From Nitrosococcus watsonii C-113 (GTDB taxonomy: Bacteria > Pseudomonadota > Gammaproteobacteria > Nitrosococcales > Nitrosococcaceae): DNA of 64,000 bases. The notes beneath the pieces were generated by a model. That model saw only the letters and a program-made list of their open reading frames with translations. It had not been told where the DNA came from and did no database searches. Position 1 is the stretch's first letter. Each line of letters begins with the position of its first letter. Location of the stretch: contig NC_014315.1 in NCBI RefSeq assembly GCF_000143085.1, positions 2,944,001 through 3,008,000 of the forward strand, read 5' to 3'. Of this stretch, positions 1 through 10,653 are shown piece after piece. A program made the translations under genes and the position numbers.

Positions 1-2831
1 CCAATATAATGACCTTGGGCATAATCCACCCCGTATTCATGGAGCAGCGCCAAGGCCTCGGCATCTTCTACAAATTCGGCTACCGCTTTTTTGCCAAGAC
101 CCCTAGCAACCTCGCTTAGGGCCTTGACAAAAACTTGGTCCTGATGGCTTTTCGCTAACTCACGCACAAACATGCCATCAATTTTGACATAATCGACCGG
201 CAGCCGCTTGAGATAAAAAAAGGAGGAAAAACCCACCCCAAAATCGTCCACGGCAAAACGGCAGCCATGGGCTTTTATTCTATACATAAAACGCTCGGCA
301 GCAACCAGATCAGCAACCGCTGCTGTTTCGGTCACCTCAAACATCAATGAGGACGGATTAACACCGGTTGTTCTTAATAAATCTTCTAAGATAGGTACCA
401 ATTCGGGATCATCCACTACCCGGCCGGAAAGGTTAATGGAAAGCGTCAAATGATATCCTTGCGACCATAATTTCGCCTGTTGGGTAATGGCTTTCCGCAA
501 AACTAAATGATCGATAGCATGGATCAAGCCCGACTGCTCGGCTACCGGGATAAACTGGGCTGGAGAAATAATCCTGCCCCTATGGTCACGCATACGGAGC
601 AAAACTTCATAATGGCCTATCGTATGAGTGCGGATATCCAATACCGGCTGGAAATAAAGTAAAAATCGATCTTCCCGCAGGGCTTGCTCAATTTGTTCCT
701 TCCAATACACTCGCTGCTGCATCCGTTCGCGAACTTGCTCATCGCTCGAAAATAAATGCCAACGTCCTCTTCCTTCCTCTTTGGCCTGATACATGGCCAC
801 ATCAGCATTAGCCATGAGATCGCGGATAGTGGCGCCATGGAGGGGAAAAAGCGCAATCCCGATACTGAGGGAGATAGAGTGGTTCCCGCCTCTGGCTGAA
901 AATTCCAATATACTCAATTGATTACAGATATTTTGTGCAATCTGGAGCACGCCTTCAACGTCACACTCACAAATAACCACTGCAAATTCATCACCCCCAA
1001 GACGGGCAACGACATCGCTCCCCCGCACGACTTGGCGTAACTTATCGGCAACCATCCGTAGCAGGGCGTCACCCGCCTGATGACCACTGGTATCGTTGAT
1101 ATATTTAAACTGATCCAAGTCAAAGTAAAGCAAACCTCCCCGGTATCCATGGCGAATGGAAGCCCTAAGAATTCGTTCAAACTCATATTGGAAACGGCGC
1201 CGGTTAAACAATTCGGTTAAGGGATCATGGTCGGCCAGCCAGGCCAATCGTTGCTCCGCCTGCTCCCTCTCAGTCACATCATGTCCCACGCTAAGAACCA
1301 CGGCATCACGGGAAGGGTGAACCGCTAAACGAGAATGGAACCAGGAAATAATACGCTGGCTACCATCCCGGCACTGGATCCCCGTATCCACGCATACCTG
1401 GCCTCGACGGCCAAGCCGAAGTTCTTCTAGCTGCTGGAATAGTTCCGGTGAAACCTTATCGCCCGTCAATAACTCACAGAAGGGTCGACCTGTGATTTCG
1501 TCAGCGCTATAACCGATTATCCTCTGCCCCTGCCGATTTAACATCGTCACTCGTCCAGCGCTATCCTGGGTTAGAATGATAACCTGTGCAGTATTCAATA
1601 AGCCGGTAACAAAGTCTCGCTCTCGCGCTAAGTCATCACCCCGTTCGGCTAAATGACGAGTTCGCTCTTGTATTTGTGCCTGCAACGCCTCTAGCTGGTA
1701 GGAAAGAGTCATAGCGGTATTATTAAGAACATCGATCTCGTCTCGGCCCCAAGCAGGCTGAACCGAATGGCTGAGGCGTTTCCGGACTTTCTCGAAAGCA
1801 TTCTCCGCCAAATAAGGCAAGCTTAAAACAACCCGCTGCAAACGGGCCATTGGCTTCCACAGCAAAAATAACAACAGAATCTCAGAAACTACTAGGCCAA
1901 CCAAACCACCTAGCAAGCTCCGGCGGGTTGCCAGCCGAATATCAGCAAGCGCACGGGTCACATCACTAATGACCACCAACTGCGCCTCTCTATTTTCCAC
2001 CCCTGCCTTATTTATCGGTATAAGGCGAATTTCATACTCCCGACCCGCATGGTGGTGCCACACATGCCGACTAGCTACCATCGCCAGGGAGTATTCTTCA
2101 GAAAGCGACCGTAACACCAGCAAATTACGTTCGGCATTCGTCAAAGCCACCATCCGCATATCCCATTCAGGCATTAGCTGGCGCGGCTCGGCCACACTTC
2201 CAAAAGGTAACTGAACAGCAGTCATAATACCAATATCGTCACCAGAGATCTGGCGGAAAGAAAGCACCATATCGGCAAGGGAACGACCAAGCAGCAAAAC
2301 CCCGGCGCGCTCATTATCAGCCAGTAAAGGGACCGCTACGTACTGGATACACCGCCTCTCACAATCTAATCCAGTCACTGGGCGTTCCCTTTTATTGGCT
2401 GCTTGCACCCATTCCCAAACATGATCTTCGCTAATTTGCTGTCCCCAGGAAACCAATAATTTATTGTCAGAAGAGTAAAAAACTGCTACCTCCACCCCCC
2501 ATACCATCTGCAATAAGTGTCCATGCCGCTCAAATATCGACCGAATTTCCCCAGCCAAGGAATTTTCTTCAGGGTTATCTCCGCGCAAGAGAGGCACAAT
2601 ATCAGCTAACTGCTCCATACGCTGATAAGAGTTTTTAATAAGTCCTTGAATTTTTTTAATATGCCCAAAATAAACTTGCTCGCGCTGCTGAGCAAACTGG
2701 CGTTGCAGTCCTAAATAGGCGAGCCCCGCCAAGGAAACATTAATCGTCACCAGGACCAGGCTAAAAACCAAAACAGCCTTCCACTTAAGGCTTAAAAAGC
2801 GCGAGGCAGGGGTTTGTTCAGGATCTGGCAT
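1..2831 (-). CDS. Membrane-bound GGDEF/EAL c-di-GMP signalling protein (3' end outside window)
   Basis: Likely makes and/or degrades cyclic di-GMP in response to an extracytoplasmic and a PAS-sensed signal. The frame runs open from ATG at 2831 to base 1 (943 codons), so the C-terminus is missing. Domains in order: membrane helix (residues about 12-34), sensor region of about 270 residues, second helix (305-324), HAMP-like/coiled-coil linker, PAS (about 400-520), GGDEF with RLGGDEF near 610 and an RxxD inhibitory site five residues before it, then EAL. The EAL signature reads EVLLR instead of EALLR (near 738); DDFG, KIDG and DYAQGHYIG follow, so most of the domain is present. Intact GGDEF and near-complete EAL suggest a bifunctional enzyme, but the dominant activity cannot be told from sequence. 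It is co-oriented with cbbR, separated by about 170 bases. Confidence 0.9.
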   Translation of the reverse strand, partial: MPDPEQTPASRFLSLKWKAVLVFSLVLVTINVSLAGLAYLGLQRQFAQQREQVYFGHIKKIQGLIKNSYQRMEQLADIVPLLRGDNPEENSLAGEIRSIFERHGHLLQMVWGVEVAVFYSSDNKLLVSWGQQISEDHVWEWVQAANKRERPVTGLDCERRCIQYVAVPLLADNERAGVLLLGRSLADMVLSFRQISGDDIGIMTAVQLPFGSVAEPRQLMPEWDMRMVALTNAERNLLVLRSLSEEYSLAMVASRHVWHHHAGREYEIRLIPINKAGVENREAQLVVISDVTRALADIRLATRRSLLGGLVGLVVSEILLLFLLWKPMARLQRVVLSLPYLAENAFEKVRKRLSHSVQPAWGRDEIDVLNNTAMTLSYQLEALQAQIQERTRHLAERGDDLARERDFVTGLLNTAQVIILTQDSAGRVTMLNRQGQRIIGYSADEITGRPFCELLTGDKVSPELFQQLEELRLGRRGQVCVDTGIQCRDGSQRIISWFHSRLAVHPSRDAVVLSVGHDVTEREQAEQRLAWLADHDPLTELFNRRRFQYEFERILRASIRHGYRGGLLYFDLDQFKYINDTSGHQAGDALLRMVADKLRQVVRGSDVVARLGGDEFAVVICECDVEGVLQIAQNICNQLSILEFSARGGNHSISLSIGIALFPLHGATIRDLMANADVAMYQAKEEGRGRWHLFSSDEQVRERMQQRVYWKEQIEQALREDRFLLYFQPVLDIRTHTIGHYEVLLRMRDHRGRIISPAQFIPVAEQSGLIHAIDHLVLRKAITQQAKLWSQGYHLTLSINLSGRVVDDPELVPILEDLLRTTGVNPSSLMFEVTETAAVADLVAAERFMYRIKAHGCRFAVDDFGVGFSSFFYLKRLPVDYVKIDGMFVRELAKSHQDQVFVKALSEVARGLGKKAVAEFVEDAEALALLHEYGVDYAQGHYI

Positions 2832-3004
2832 GAGTCTATTTTCTGTAGGGAGTGCTGCGCTTTTAAATATTCAGCGCTTTTTTCGCTTGAGTGTATCCCT
2901 AAGGCCAATGCCTAAAAAGCGGATACTTTGTTCTAAAACCTTCAAAATTTTGTCAGATTTAGCTCCATTTTGGGATAGAATAATCAAAAACTTTTAATCT
3001 TAAT

Positions 3005-3910
3005 TTAATTAAACGTAATTGATTGCTCCCGAGCCTCTTCGAATACCAGATTCTTGAAGGCTTTGTGCAGGGCGGTGGCGCGCTTGTTCTTTCGGTACAC
3101 AATGTACCAATGACGCATAATCGGGAAGGAGTCAACCTCCAGGATCACTAAGCGCTGTAAAGCGAGTTCTTTCTCCAAGGTATGCTGGGATACGATACCA
3201 AGGCCGAACCCCGCTTGTACCGCCTGCTTGATGGCTTCGTTACTGCTAATTTCCATACTAGAAGTAATCGTAGCGCCCAGACGAGCAAAGAATCGCTCCA
3301 TGGCGATGCGAGTGCCGGACCCATGCTCGCGCAGGATAAAGGTTTCCTGCCGTAATACGGTCAAAGGCACCCGCTGCCCCGCCAGGGGATGCGCCGGCGG
3401 AGCAATCACCACCAGCGGATTCTCCATAAAGGGTTTAGCCACCACCTCCAAGCTCTCTGGAGGCTTACCCATGATGGCCATATCAACCGTATTCTCTTCT
3501 AGGTGCCGCAGCAAGGATTTGCGATTAGTAACATCAAGGCTGATATTGGCCTCCGGAAAACGCTGGTGGAAACGGCCCAGCAAATGGAGCGCAAAATAAG
3601 TAGCGGTACTGGCTACGGCAATAGTAAGCGTGCCTCGCCGGCTGCCCTTAAGCTCTTCCAAAACCCCTTCAGCCTCGCTCAGTTCCCGGGAAATCTGTTG
3701 GCTGTAGTGGTAAAGTTCCCGCCCTGCTTCAGTCAGAAAGATTTTCTTGCCCAGCTGCTCAAACAGCGCAAGCCCCACATTATCTTCTAGCTGTTTGATT
3801 TGCATAGAAACAGCAGGTTGGCTAAGGTGAAGTTCTTCCGCCGCTCGGGTATAACTTAAATGACGGGCTACTGCTTCAAAGACATGAAGCTGGCGAAGCG
3901 TTACATGCAT
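3005..3910 (-). CDS. cbbR: LysR-type regulator of the Calvin-cycle operon, CbbR
   Basis: Transcription factor that in this family activates divergent cbb operons in response to metabolites of carbon fixation. About 301 residues. The N-terminal winged helix-turn-helix (residues 1-60, with SYTRAAEELHLSQPAVSMQI) is followed by a periplasmic-binding-protein-like effector domain. The start at 3910 is chosen because a GAGA sequence lies seven bases upstream and the protein then begins MHVTLRQL, as CbbR proteins do; ATGs at 3916 and 3976 are upstream alternatives. It is divergent from cbbL with about 260 bases between them, the classic cbbR arrangement. The function is well supported by context; direct binding is inference. 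Confidence 0.9.
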   Translation of the reverse strand: MHVTLRQLHVFEAVARHLSYTRAAEELHLSQPAVSMQIKQLEDNVGLALFEQLGKKIFLTEAGRELYHYSQQISRELSEAEGVLEELKGSRRGTLTIAVASTATYFALHLLGRFHQRFPEANISLDVTNRKSLLRHLEENTVDMAIMGKPPESLEVVAKPFMENPLVVIAPPAHPLAGQRVPLTVLRQETFILREHGSGTRIAMERFFARLGATITSSMEISSNEAIKQAVQAGFGLGIVSQHTLEKELALQRLVILEVDSFPIMRHWYIVYRKNKRATALHKAFKNLVFEEAREQSITFN

Positions 3911-4010
3911 ATTCATTCTCAAAAGAGCATTAATAAGTGTTAGCTTATGGAAATAATCAAAAATACTGACTAGCAATTATGAATTAAAGCATTATACTTA
4001 GTCTTCAAGG

Positions 4011-4032
4011 TAAGCACTTAAATCCATGCTTA
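4011..4032. promoter_or_regulatory. Candidate CbbR operator (TAAGCA-N10-TGCTTA) in the cbbR-cbbL intergenic region
   Basis: A perfect 6-bp inverted repeat with a ten-base spacer lies between divergent cbbR and cbbL. It has the dyad form with T and A ends expected of LysR-type operators. A TTGTTA box at 4039-4044, 16 bases before TAATAT at 4061-4066, could be the cbbL promoter just downstream. Seen: the dyad. Inferred: the role. Confidence 0.5.
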
Positions 4033-4126
4033 GCCGAATTGTTACCGAGGCACACTTTATTAATATTTAAGGGTCCCGGTAAATCCTGAAACTGCAAGCT
4101 TTGCCTGTTTTCAGAAACTCAGGTAA

Positions 4127-5647
<1,521 letters not shown>

Positions 5648-5666
5648 GCTTAGGAGAATTTAGCTT

Positions 5667-6101
5667 ATGATGACCAATCATGGAAACCGTATCACTCAGG
5701 GACAGTTCTCGTTCCTGCCTGATTTAACGGACGAGCAGATTTTAGCGCAGATCAAATATGCGCTGAAAAATGATTGGGCGGTCAATGTGGAATACACTGA
5801 TGATCCCCATCCACGCAATACTTATTGGGAAATGTTTGGCATTCCTATGTTCGATCTGAAAGATCCCGCCGGGATCATGATGGAAATCAACGATTGCCGT
5901 AAAACCTACCCTAATCACTACGTCCGGGTAACGGCGTTTAACAGCCATCGGGGCGTTGAGTCACCCTGTATGTCCTTTATCGTTAATCGCCCCGAAAAGG
6001 AGCCTGGCTTCGGACTGGTGCGGCAGGAAGTAGATGGCCGCCATATCAACTATACTGTACGCAGCTATGCGGCTGACAGGCCGGAAGGCGAGCGGTATTA
6101 A
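5667..6101 (+). CDS. cbbS: RuBisCO small subunit, red-type
   Basis: Small subunit of the L8S8 RuBisCO. 144 residues; the core carries [14 protein letters not shown] and [13 protein letters not shown]. The C-terminal extension (about residues 118-144, [17 protein letters not shown]) is the beta-hairpin tail that marks red-type small subunits and helps assembly. An AGGAG lies ten bases upstream of a double ATG (5667 or 5670). The gene is only 19 bases after cbbL, so the two are surely co-transcribed. Confidence 0.96.
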   Translation: MMTNHGNRITQGQFSFLPDLTDEQILAQIKYALKNDWAVNVEYTDDPHPRNTYWEMFGIPMFDLKDPAGIMMEINDCRKTYPNHYVRVTAFNSHRGVESPCMSFIVNRPEKEPGFGLVRQEVDGRHINYTVRSYAADRPEGERY

Positions 6102-6112
6102 TTAAAGAGTAA

Positions 6113-6147
6113 TGCCAAGCGGGCCTGCAAAGGCCCGCTGCCAGGCA
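6113..6147 (+). terminator. Stable hairpin between cbbS and cbbX (attenuator or mRNA stabiliser)
   Basis: The arms agcgggcct (6118-6126) and aggcccgct (6131-6139) are perfect complements around a GCAA tetraloop, with an outer tgcc/ggca pair. There is no run of T after it, so full termination is doubtful. A GC-rich stem here fits partial termination or protection of the abundant cbbLS message from 3' decay, setting CbbX below CbbLS. That role is inference. Confidence 0.55.
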
Positions 6148-6177
6148 TAATTATATTATTTAATGGAAGGCAATATC

Positions 6178-7128
6178 ATGAACAATCCCGAGAACACCCG
6201 TGTCCCCACGCGCTCAGCTCACCGTGTCGATGATACATCAGTGGATCTCGAGGCTGAATTCAAGGCTTCCAATATTCAAGAAGTACTCGACAAACTTGAC
6301 CGGGAGCTGATCGGCTTGAAACCGATCAAGACCCGTATTCGGGAAATAGCCGCACTTCTGTTAGTGGACCGGCTACGTCGGCAGTTCGAGCTCACCTCAG
6401 AAACACCCACTCTCCACATGAATTTCACCGGCAATCCCGGCACCGGTAAAACCACGGTGGCGCTGCGTATGGGCGAAATCCTGAAAAGGCTCGGCTATGT
6501 GCGGGAAGGCCATTTAGTCACTGTCACCCGCGACGATCTCGTAGGCCAATACATTGGCCATACCGCGCCCAAAACCAAGGAAGTCATCAAAAAAGCCATG
6601 GGAGGCGTGCTGTTCATTGATGAGGCCTATTATCTCTACAAACCTGAGAACGAAAGAGATTACGGTCAAGAGTCCATTGAAATCCTGCTGCAGATTATGG
6701 AAAACAACCGCGACGATCTCGTCGTCGTCCTGGCCGGTTATAAAGATAAAATGGACCGGTTTTTCCAGAGCAATCCAGGTATGCGCTCGCGCATCGCCCA
6801 TCATCTTGATTTTCCTGACTACTCGCCGGAAGAGCTTATGGCCATTGCCAAACTCATGCTAGCGGAGCAGAATTATCGTTTAAGCACAGAAGCTGAAAAG
6901 GCGCTCGCCGAGTACATTCCGGTACGTATGAAACTTGCGCATTTTGCCAACGCACGCTCTATCCGCAATGCCTTGGATCGGGCCCGCCTACGCCAGGCCA
7001 ACCGTCTCTTTGCATCACGCAGTAAGACCCTTAATAAGCTTGATTTAATTACTATCGAGGCCGAAGATATACGCGCCAGCCAGGTGTTTCAGGAAGGTAA
7101 TAAGCCCGATGCGGCAGACGATGACTAA
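6178..7128 (+). CDS. cbbX: CbbX, AAA+ red-type RuBisCO activase
   Basis: Hexameric AAA+ ATPase that pulls on the large-subunit C-terminus to release inhibitory sugar phosphates from red-type RuBisCO. 316 residues. Walker A GNPGTGKT (residues 85-92), Walker [11 protein letters not shown] (about 145), and [13 protein letters not shown] before the C-terminal helical lid. The ATG at 6178 is chosen because GGAAGG lies seven bases upstream; that same GGAAGG overlaps an earlier ATG at 6163. Its pairing with red-type cbbLS is strong functional support. It ends 20 bases before a small unknown gene. Confidence 0.95.
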   Translation: MNNPENTRVPTRSAHRVDDTSVDLEAEFKASNIQEVLDKLDRELIGLKPIKTRIREIAALLLVDRLRRQFELTSETPTLHMNFTGNPGTGKTTVALRMGEILKRLGYVREGHLVTVTRDDLVGQYIGHTAPKTKEVIKKAMGGVLFIDEAYYLYKPENERDYGQESIEILLQIMENNRDDLVVVLAGYKDKMDRFFQSNPGMRSRIAHHLDFPDYSPEELMAIAKLMLAEQNYRLSTEAEKALAEYIPVRMKLAHFANARSIRNALDRARLRQANRLFASRSKTLNKLDLITIEAEDIRASQVFQEGNKPDAADDD

Positions 7129-7148
7129 CCATAAAGCAGCCTAAGAGT

Positions 7149-7523
7149 ATGGGAATCTTGAAGAGATCTGATGAGACAACGCCCCTCCGGGTGCTGTCAA
7201 AAACAATCGAAGCAACCCATTTCAACCGGGTGAGGCTTGCCCTCCGGCGACTGGGACGGCCCTTACGGGTGGCGCTACCTGCTCACCGGGGGCTTGAGGT
7301 TATACTGGATAACCAGATGTGGTTATGCGTAGATGGCTTACACAAGGATTTGCCGATCCTTGCGTGGCGCTCCTTCGACACCGCCGAGCGTTACGGCCTG
7401 CATGAACCAGTAGACTGCGAACTTTGTCTTTACCATAGCCATGCTGGACTCATTATGGGCTCGGCGCTTGAGCAATTAAGCGAAGCATTGGCACAGCGCC
7501 TTGCCGAAGAAGCCGAGGTCTGA
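7149..7523 (+). CDS. Small conserved-looking protein after cbbX, function unknown
   Basis: A 124-residue soluble protein starting 20 bases after cbbX, likely in the same transcript. It is basic in the N-terminal third (FNRVRLALRRLGRPLR), has a central DNQMWLCVDG and a cluster CELCLYHSHAG (two Cys, two His) that could bind metal or form a disulfide. No signal peptide or membrane helix. I do not recognise a family. Position suggests a RuBisCO- or CO2-fixation-linked role, but that is inference only. Confidence 0.7.
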   Translation: MGILKRSDETTPLRVLSKTIEATHFNRVRLALRRLGRPLRVALPAHRGLEVILDNQMWLCVDGLHKDLPILAWRSFDTAERYGLHEPVDCELCLYHSHAGLIMGSALEQLSEALAQRLAEEAEV

Positions 7524-7701
7524 ATTGGCGCGCGAAAGGGCAGGAAAAGGAATACGCTCCCACCTGTAGAAGTCCACTCGCTAGAAGCAAGCGCCTCCCC
7601 TTGAAACGGTTACAACAGCGCCTGCTTCCAACGCCGCAAGCAAGGCCACCACGGGTTTTGGTTTTTTCGCGAACCAGACCAGAACAAGAAAAAACGTCCT
7701 T

Positions 7702-8388
7702 CTAAGCCGGTCCTATCTTGACCTCCATGCCTTCCACCGCCTGGGGTAAGGGCGAAACTACCACCGCTTCACCCTACTGTAAACTCCCTTGCACCACCGC
7801 CCACTTCCCTCGGGCCCGCAGCACTTCCACCTCCCGAAAACTGACTCGATCCTCACCATTGACCACCAGCAGCTGGCTGCCCTGGCGCAAAGCATGCCAG
7901 GGAAGTAAATAGGCATACACCAAGGTCCGGCCTTCAATCTCCGCTTCCACAAACAAGCCCACCAACAGAGGCGCTCCCAGGGAAAGACCCAGATCTCCGT
8001 AACGGTTCCGCACTTCGGCGACGGCGCACAACATCCGGGTTTTTTCGGCGATGACTCCTTCGGTGCGAACGATCCACCCAGCGTTTCCCGCCAGGGAAGC
8101 CTACAATATCACCTTAGGCCCTTTACCCCCAGGTTCTGCCGGGGAACCACAGCCAGATCCGGAAAAACTAATTTAGCTGGCGTCAGGGGCAGGCGTACCT
8201 CCGCTCTATCCACGGCAAATAGCCGGGCCAAGTGGGTACCCTCCTCCACATATTCTCCCACCTCGACCCACCGCTCCTGAACACGGCCATTGAAGGGTTC
8301 GGGCCCGCTCCCGGCGCAGACGGGCCTCCTCAAGCGCGGCCATGGCACCGACCAATAACAAGGCCAAGGGAAGGATGACTTTCAGCAC
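7702..8388 (-). pseudogene. Broken RND efflux periplasmic adaptor (HlyD/CusB-type)
   Basis: Recognisable adaptor protein spread over several minus-strand frames. The start (8388) encodes an N-terminal helix and EEARLRRERARTLQW; the frame then shifts to FNGRVQERWVEVGEYVEEGT and LARLFAVDRAEVRLPLTPAK, the lipoyl/barrel part. A later segment has VGLFVEAEIEGRTL, LPWHALRQGSQLLVVNGEDR and VSFREVEVLRARGKWAVVQG. A last shift gives VVVSPLPQAVEGMEVKIGPA before a stop at 7702. At least three frame breaks and a shortened middle mean no functional protein. It begins 30 bases after the sialidase-like gene, so it was the next gene of that operon. No RND pump gene follows. Confidence 0.8.
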
Positions 8389-8418
8389 ATTTTTTATCTC
8401 TTTTAGAGCTTAGGCACA

Positions 8419-9651
8419 TTACTCGGCTTTTACAACATCACCCGCCATTGCCGCTGCGCTGGGCGCGGGCCTTTTCACCAATCGTATCTGTGCTTGCTCA
8501 AGGTCTAGCCACGCCACATACACCGAATCACCCACTTGAGTCAGGCTTAAATGCCGATTAGGCCAACGGGGAAAGTCGCCGCGATAGAGCGTGGTGCGAT
8601 GGTCCACTGTACCGTCCTGCCTCACCTGGGCCAGCCGCAACTCCTCCGTCAGACCGGCCCGCCCCCGCCAAATCACCAAAGCGGAACCGTCTTCCAGCAA
8701 CAGGGCGTTGACGTAGCCATTGGCATGGGTATCAACTTCTATGGGTTTTCCAAAGTGATTCTCTCCATCGGGCCAAAAAGCGGTCCGTACTCGGCCCACG
8801 CCGTCCGCCGCCGTAAACCAGCTCACCATGGTGAGCCCGTCACGCCGGGCCACCGCAGGGCCGTTGCTGGGGCAACCTTCAATCACCCACTGATCATCAT
8901 GCACGATATTCGCCTGGGAGGGCCCCGCCGACGACCAACGGACCAAGGCAATATCCCGTACTTCCCCTCCCCGATGATCCCGGTAGGCTGTCCAGAGGGT
9001 ATCCCCCTGGGCAATGGTACGGGTATTGCAACAAGAGCAGACATCTTTATCCAGGACTATCTCGGGACCAGGCTTTCCCATCGTATCCAACAGGGCGGCC
9101 ATGAGCTGATAGCGTTCCGGCTTATGCCGCTGATCGGTCCACACCAATGCCAGACGGCCATCATCGAGGGCGGCCAGGGACATTTGCGCATCATAAATGC
9201 GGGCTTCCCCAGAATAAGGCTGTAACGGCTTACTCCAGCTCCCACCTCCGTCCGTGGAACGGGAGAGATAAAGTTCGGCGCCAAAAGGATCATCCTCCTG
9301 CTCAGTGCTGACTATCCAGGCAGCGGCCAATGCCCCATTTCTCAGACCCAATACCACCGGGGCCGCGGCGAGCTTGCGGCGAACCGCCACCACGGTTTGG
9401 GGAGTGGACCAACCCCCTGTCTCAAGGACGGCAAACCGCAGCTGGCCACCCCGTTCTCCCCTTTCTACCCAGCTTAATAGCAACTGTCCTTGAGCTGTTT
9501 GATTGAGCTGATGCTGACGGCTGCCTACCGGGGTGGGAGTCTCGATTTCCGGCACCAGCATTTCCGAGGCGCTCGCCATCGTCCCCCCATATCCCATCAA
9601 CCATAGCAACACCATTGCACGCAGGCAGCTTCGTAAAAAATTCTTCATCAT
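8419..9651 (-). CDS. Exported BNR/Asp-box repeat (sialidase-like) protein
   Basis: About 410 residues with an N-terminal signal sequence (MMKNFLRSCLRAMVLLWLMG). The Asp-box LSRSTDGGGSWSKP and repeated beta-propeller-like segments place it in the sialidase-like six-bladed propeller group; true sialidase activity is not implied. A CSCCNTR motif near the centre could bind metal (copper is a guess) or form disulfides, a possible link with the TlpA thioredoxin directly upstream. GGAGG five bases before ATG 9651 sets the start; in-frame codons extending further upstream overlap tlpA and look non-coding. The order TonB receptor (now broken), TlpA, this protein and RND adaptor (broken) suggests envelope metal traffic, as inference. 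Confidence 0.85.
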   Translation of the reverse strand: MMKNFLRSCLRAMVLLWLMGYGGTMASASEMLVPEIETPTPVGSRQHQLNQTAQGQLLLSWVERGERGGQLRFAVLETGGWSTPQTVVAVRRKLAAAPVVLGLRNGALAAAWIVSTEQEDDPFGAELYLSRSTDGGGSWSKPLQPYSGEARIYDAQMSLAALDDGRLALVWTDQRHKPERYQLMAALLDTMGKPGPEIVLDKDVCSCCNTRTIAQGDTLWTAYRDHRGGEVRDIALVRWSSAGPSQANIVHDDQWVIEGCPSNGPAVARRDGLTMVSWFTAADGVGRVRTAFWPDGENHFGKPIEVDTHANGYVNALLLEDGSALVIWRGRAGLTEELRLAQVRQDGTVDHRTTLYRGDFPRWPNRHLSLTQVGDSVYVAWLDLEQAQIRLVKRPAPSAAAMAGDVVKAE

Positions 9652-9661
9652 CAATACCTCC

Positions 9662-10165
9662 CTAAGGATGCACGTGTTCAAGCCAGGCTTGGATTTGGGC
9701 TTCTTCCAAAGCTCCACTGACGGCAACCCGTTCATGATTAGCATCGTAAAAATAGCTGCGGGGCATCTCCCCATACCAGCCCGGATCAATCTCGTAACGG
9801 AGCCGTTGAGCAGGGCCGGCAAAAAGCCAGGATTCGGTTTTCTCCAGGCCATGGCCCTTAACCGCTGCCGCCACCTGATCTGCCCGTTCCATTTCATCGG
9901 TAGAGACGAGCACCACATCCAACTTCGGATGCTGGCGGCGCATTTCCGCCAACAGATCCATTTCTTTACGGCAGGGGGGACACTCCAGGGACCACATGAC
10001 CAACAAAAACGGCTTGTCAGCACGGGAATCAAGAATTTTTTCCAGACTACCGGACTCAAAAGGCAGTGGGGCCGTTCCTGTTCCTGCTACGGCTGCCGCA
10101 CCTACCCCCAAGGCAAGCAACCATAGGGCTCCCTTTAGAACCCTATGAAAGAGATATGTCATCAT
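9662..10165 (-). CDS. TlpA-like periplasmic thioredoxin
   Basis: Exported or membrane-anchored thiol-disulfide oxidoreductase. 168 residues: hydrophobic signal/anchor (about residues 8-29), then a thioredoxin fold with active site ECPPCRKEM (Cys62, Cys65) and the cis-Pro region EMPRSYFY. GGAGA six bases upstream supports ATG 10165 (a second ATG follows at once); an upstream in-frame start at 10231 lacks support. It ends ten bases before the sialidase-like gene, so they form an operon. The CPPC pair suggests a reductase or copper-related role, not proven. Confidence 0.9.
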   Translation of the reverse strand: MMTYLFHRVLKGALWLLALGVGAAAVAGTGTAPLPFESGSLEKILDSRADKPFLLVMWSLECPPCRKEMDLLAEMRRQHPKLDVVLVSTDEMERADQVAAAVKGHGLEKTESWLFAGPAQRLRYEIDPGWYGEMPRSYFYDANHERVAVSGALEEAQIQAWLEHVHP

Positions 10166-10231
10166 CAGTGCTCTCCGTAAACACAACTTCTTGATAAGCT
10201 TAGAATCTAAGAGAAGCGCTAGGGTTCCCAA

Positions 10232-10526
10232 ACTCCCTGTAAGTAAACCCGCGGGTGATAAGAATTGACGGAAAAATAGCCCTACGTGGGCAAGGAAAGA
10301 TCGGGGTTAACTCGCTGCTACCTCTAAAGAGCATCTAACCGCCGCTTCGGTGAGATTCCAACGAGATCTTTCCACGGGCTTCGCTGCGCCGGCGTATTAG
10401 GCGGGGGATTGATAAAAATTCAGTGATTTCACCCATTTCCCTTGTTTTATGCGGTATATCCCGTAAAAATTGTTGCCCTGCTGGTTGCGGCGGATACGCG
10501 AAGAAGCGTATCCGTCCTCTAGAGAT
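10232..10526. other. Spacer between tlpA and the TonB receptor remnant
   Basis: No gene seen. It contains a hairpin with arms cggatacgc (10491-10499) and gcgtatccg (10506-10514) around a six-base loop, just after the stop of the receptor remnant on the minus strand. It has no T run but may have been the receptor's terminator. Confidence 0.4.
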
Positions 10527-10607
10527 TTAATATTCAAGGCGCAAAGAACCGAGCACCGTCAGGGGCGCTCCCGGCATGGCGTCCCAGCGCACATAGCCCG
10601 GCAATTG
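10527..10607 (-). pseudogene. C-terminal scrap of a TonB-dependent receptor
   Basis: Minus-strand frame ending at 10527 reads QLPGYVRWDAM directly followed by PGAPLTVLGSLRLEY and stop. In siderophore receptors of this type the first piece and the last piece are separated by several beta strands, so an internal deletion seems to have joined them. It is the 3' end of the receptor whose other piece lies at 11475-11920 beyond the IS630-type element. Confidence 0.7.
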
Positions 10608-10653
10608 CCCAACTCATTGAGCTTACTATAATTATAGTCTAAATGGCGATAGT

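Noticed and set aside
8551-9225. Long plus-strand open frame opposite the BNR-repeat gene
   Set aside because: Antisense to a gene with signal peptide, Asp-box and ribosome site; it has no family-like content.
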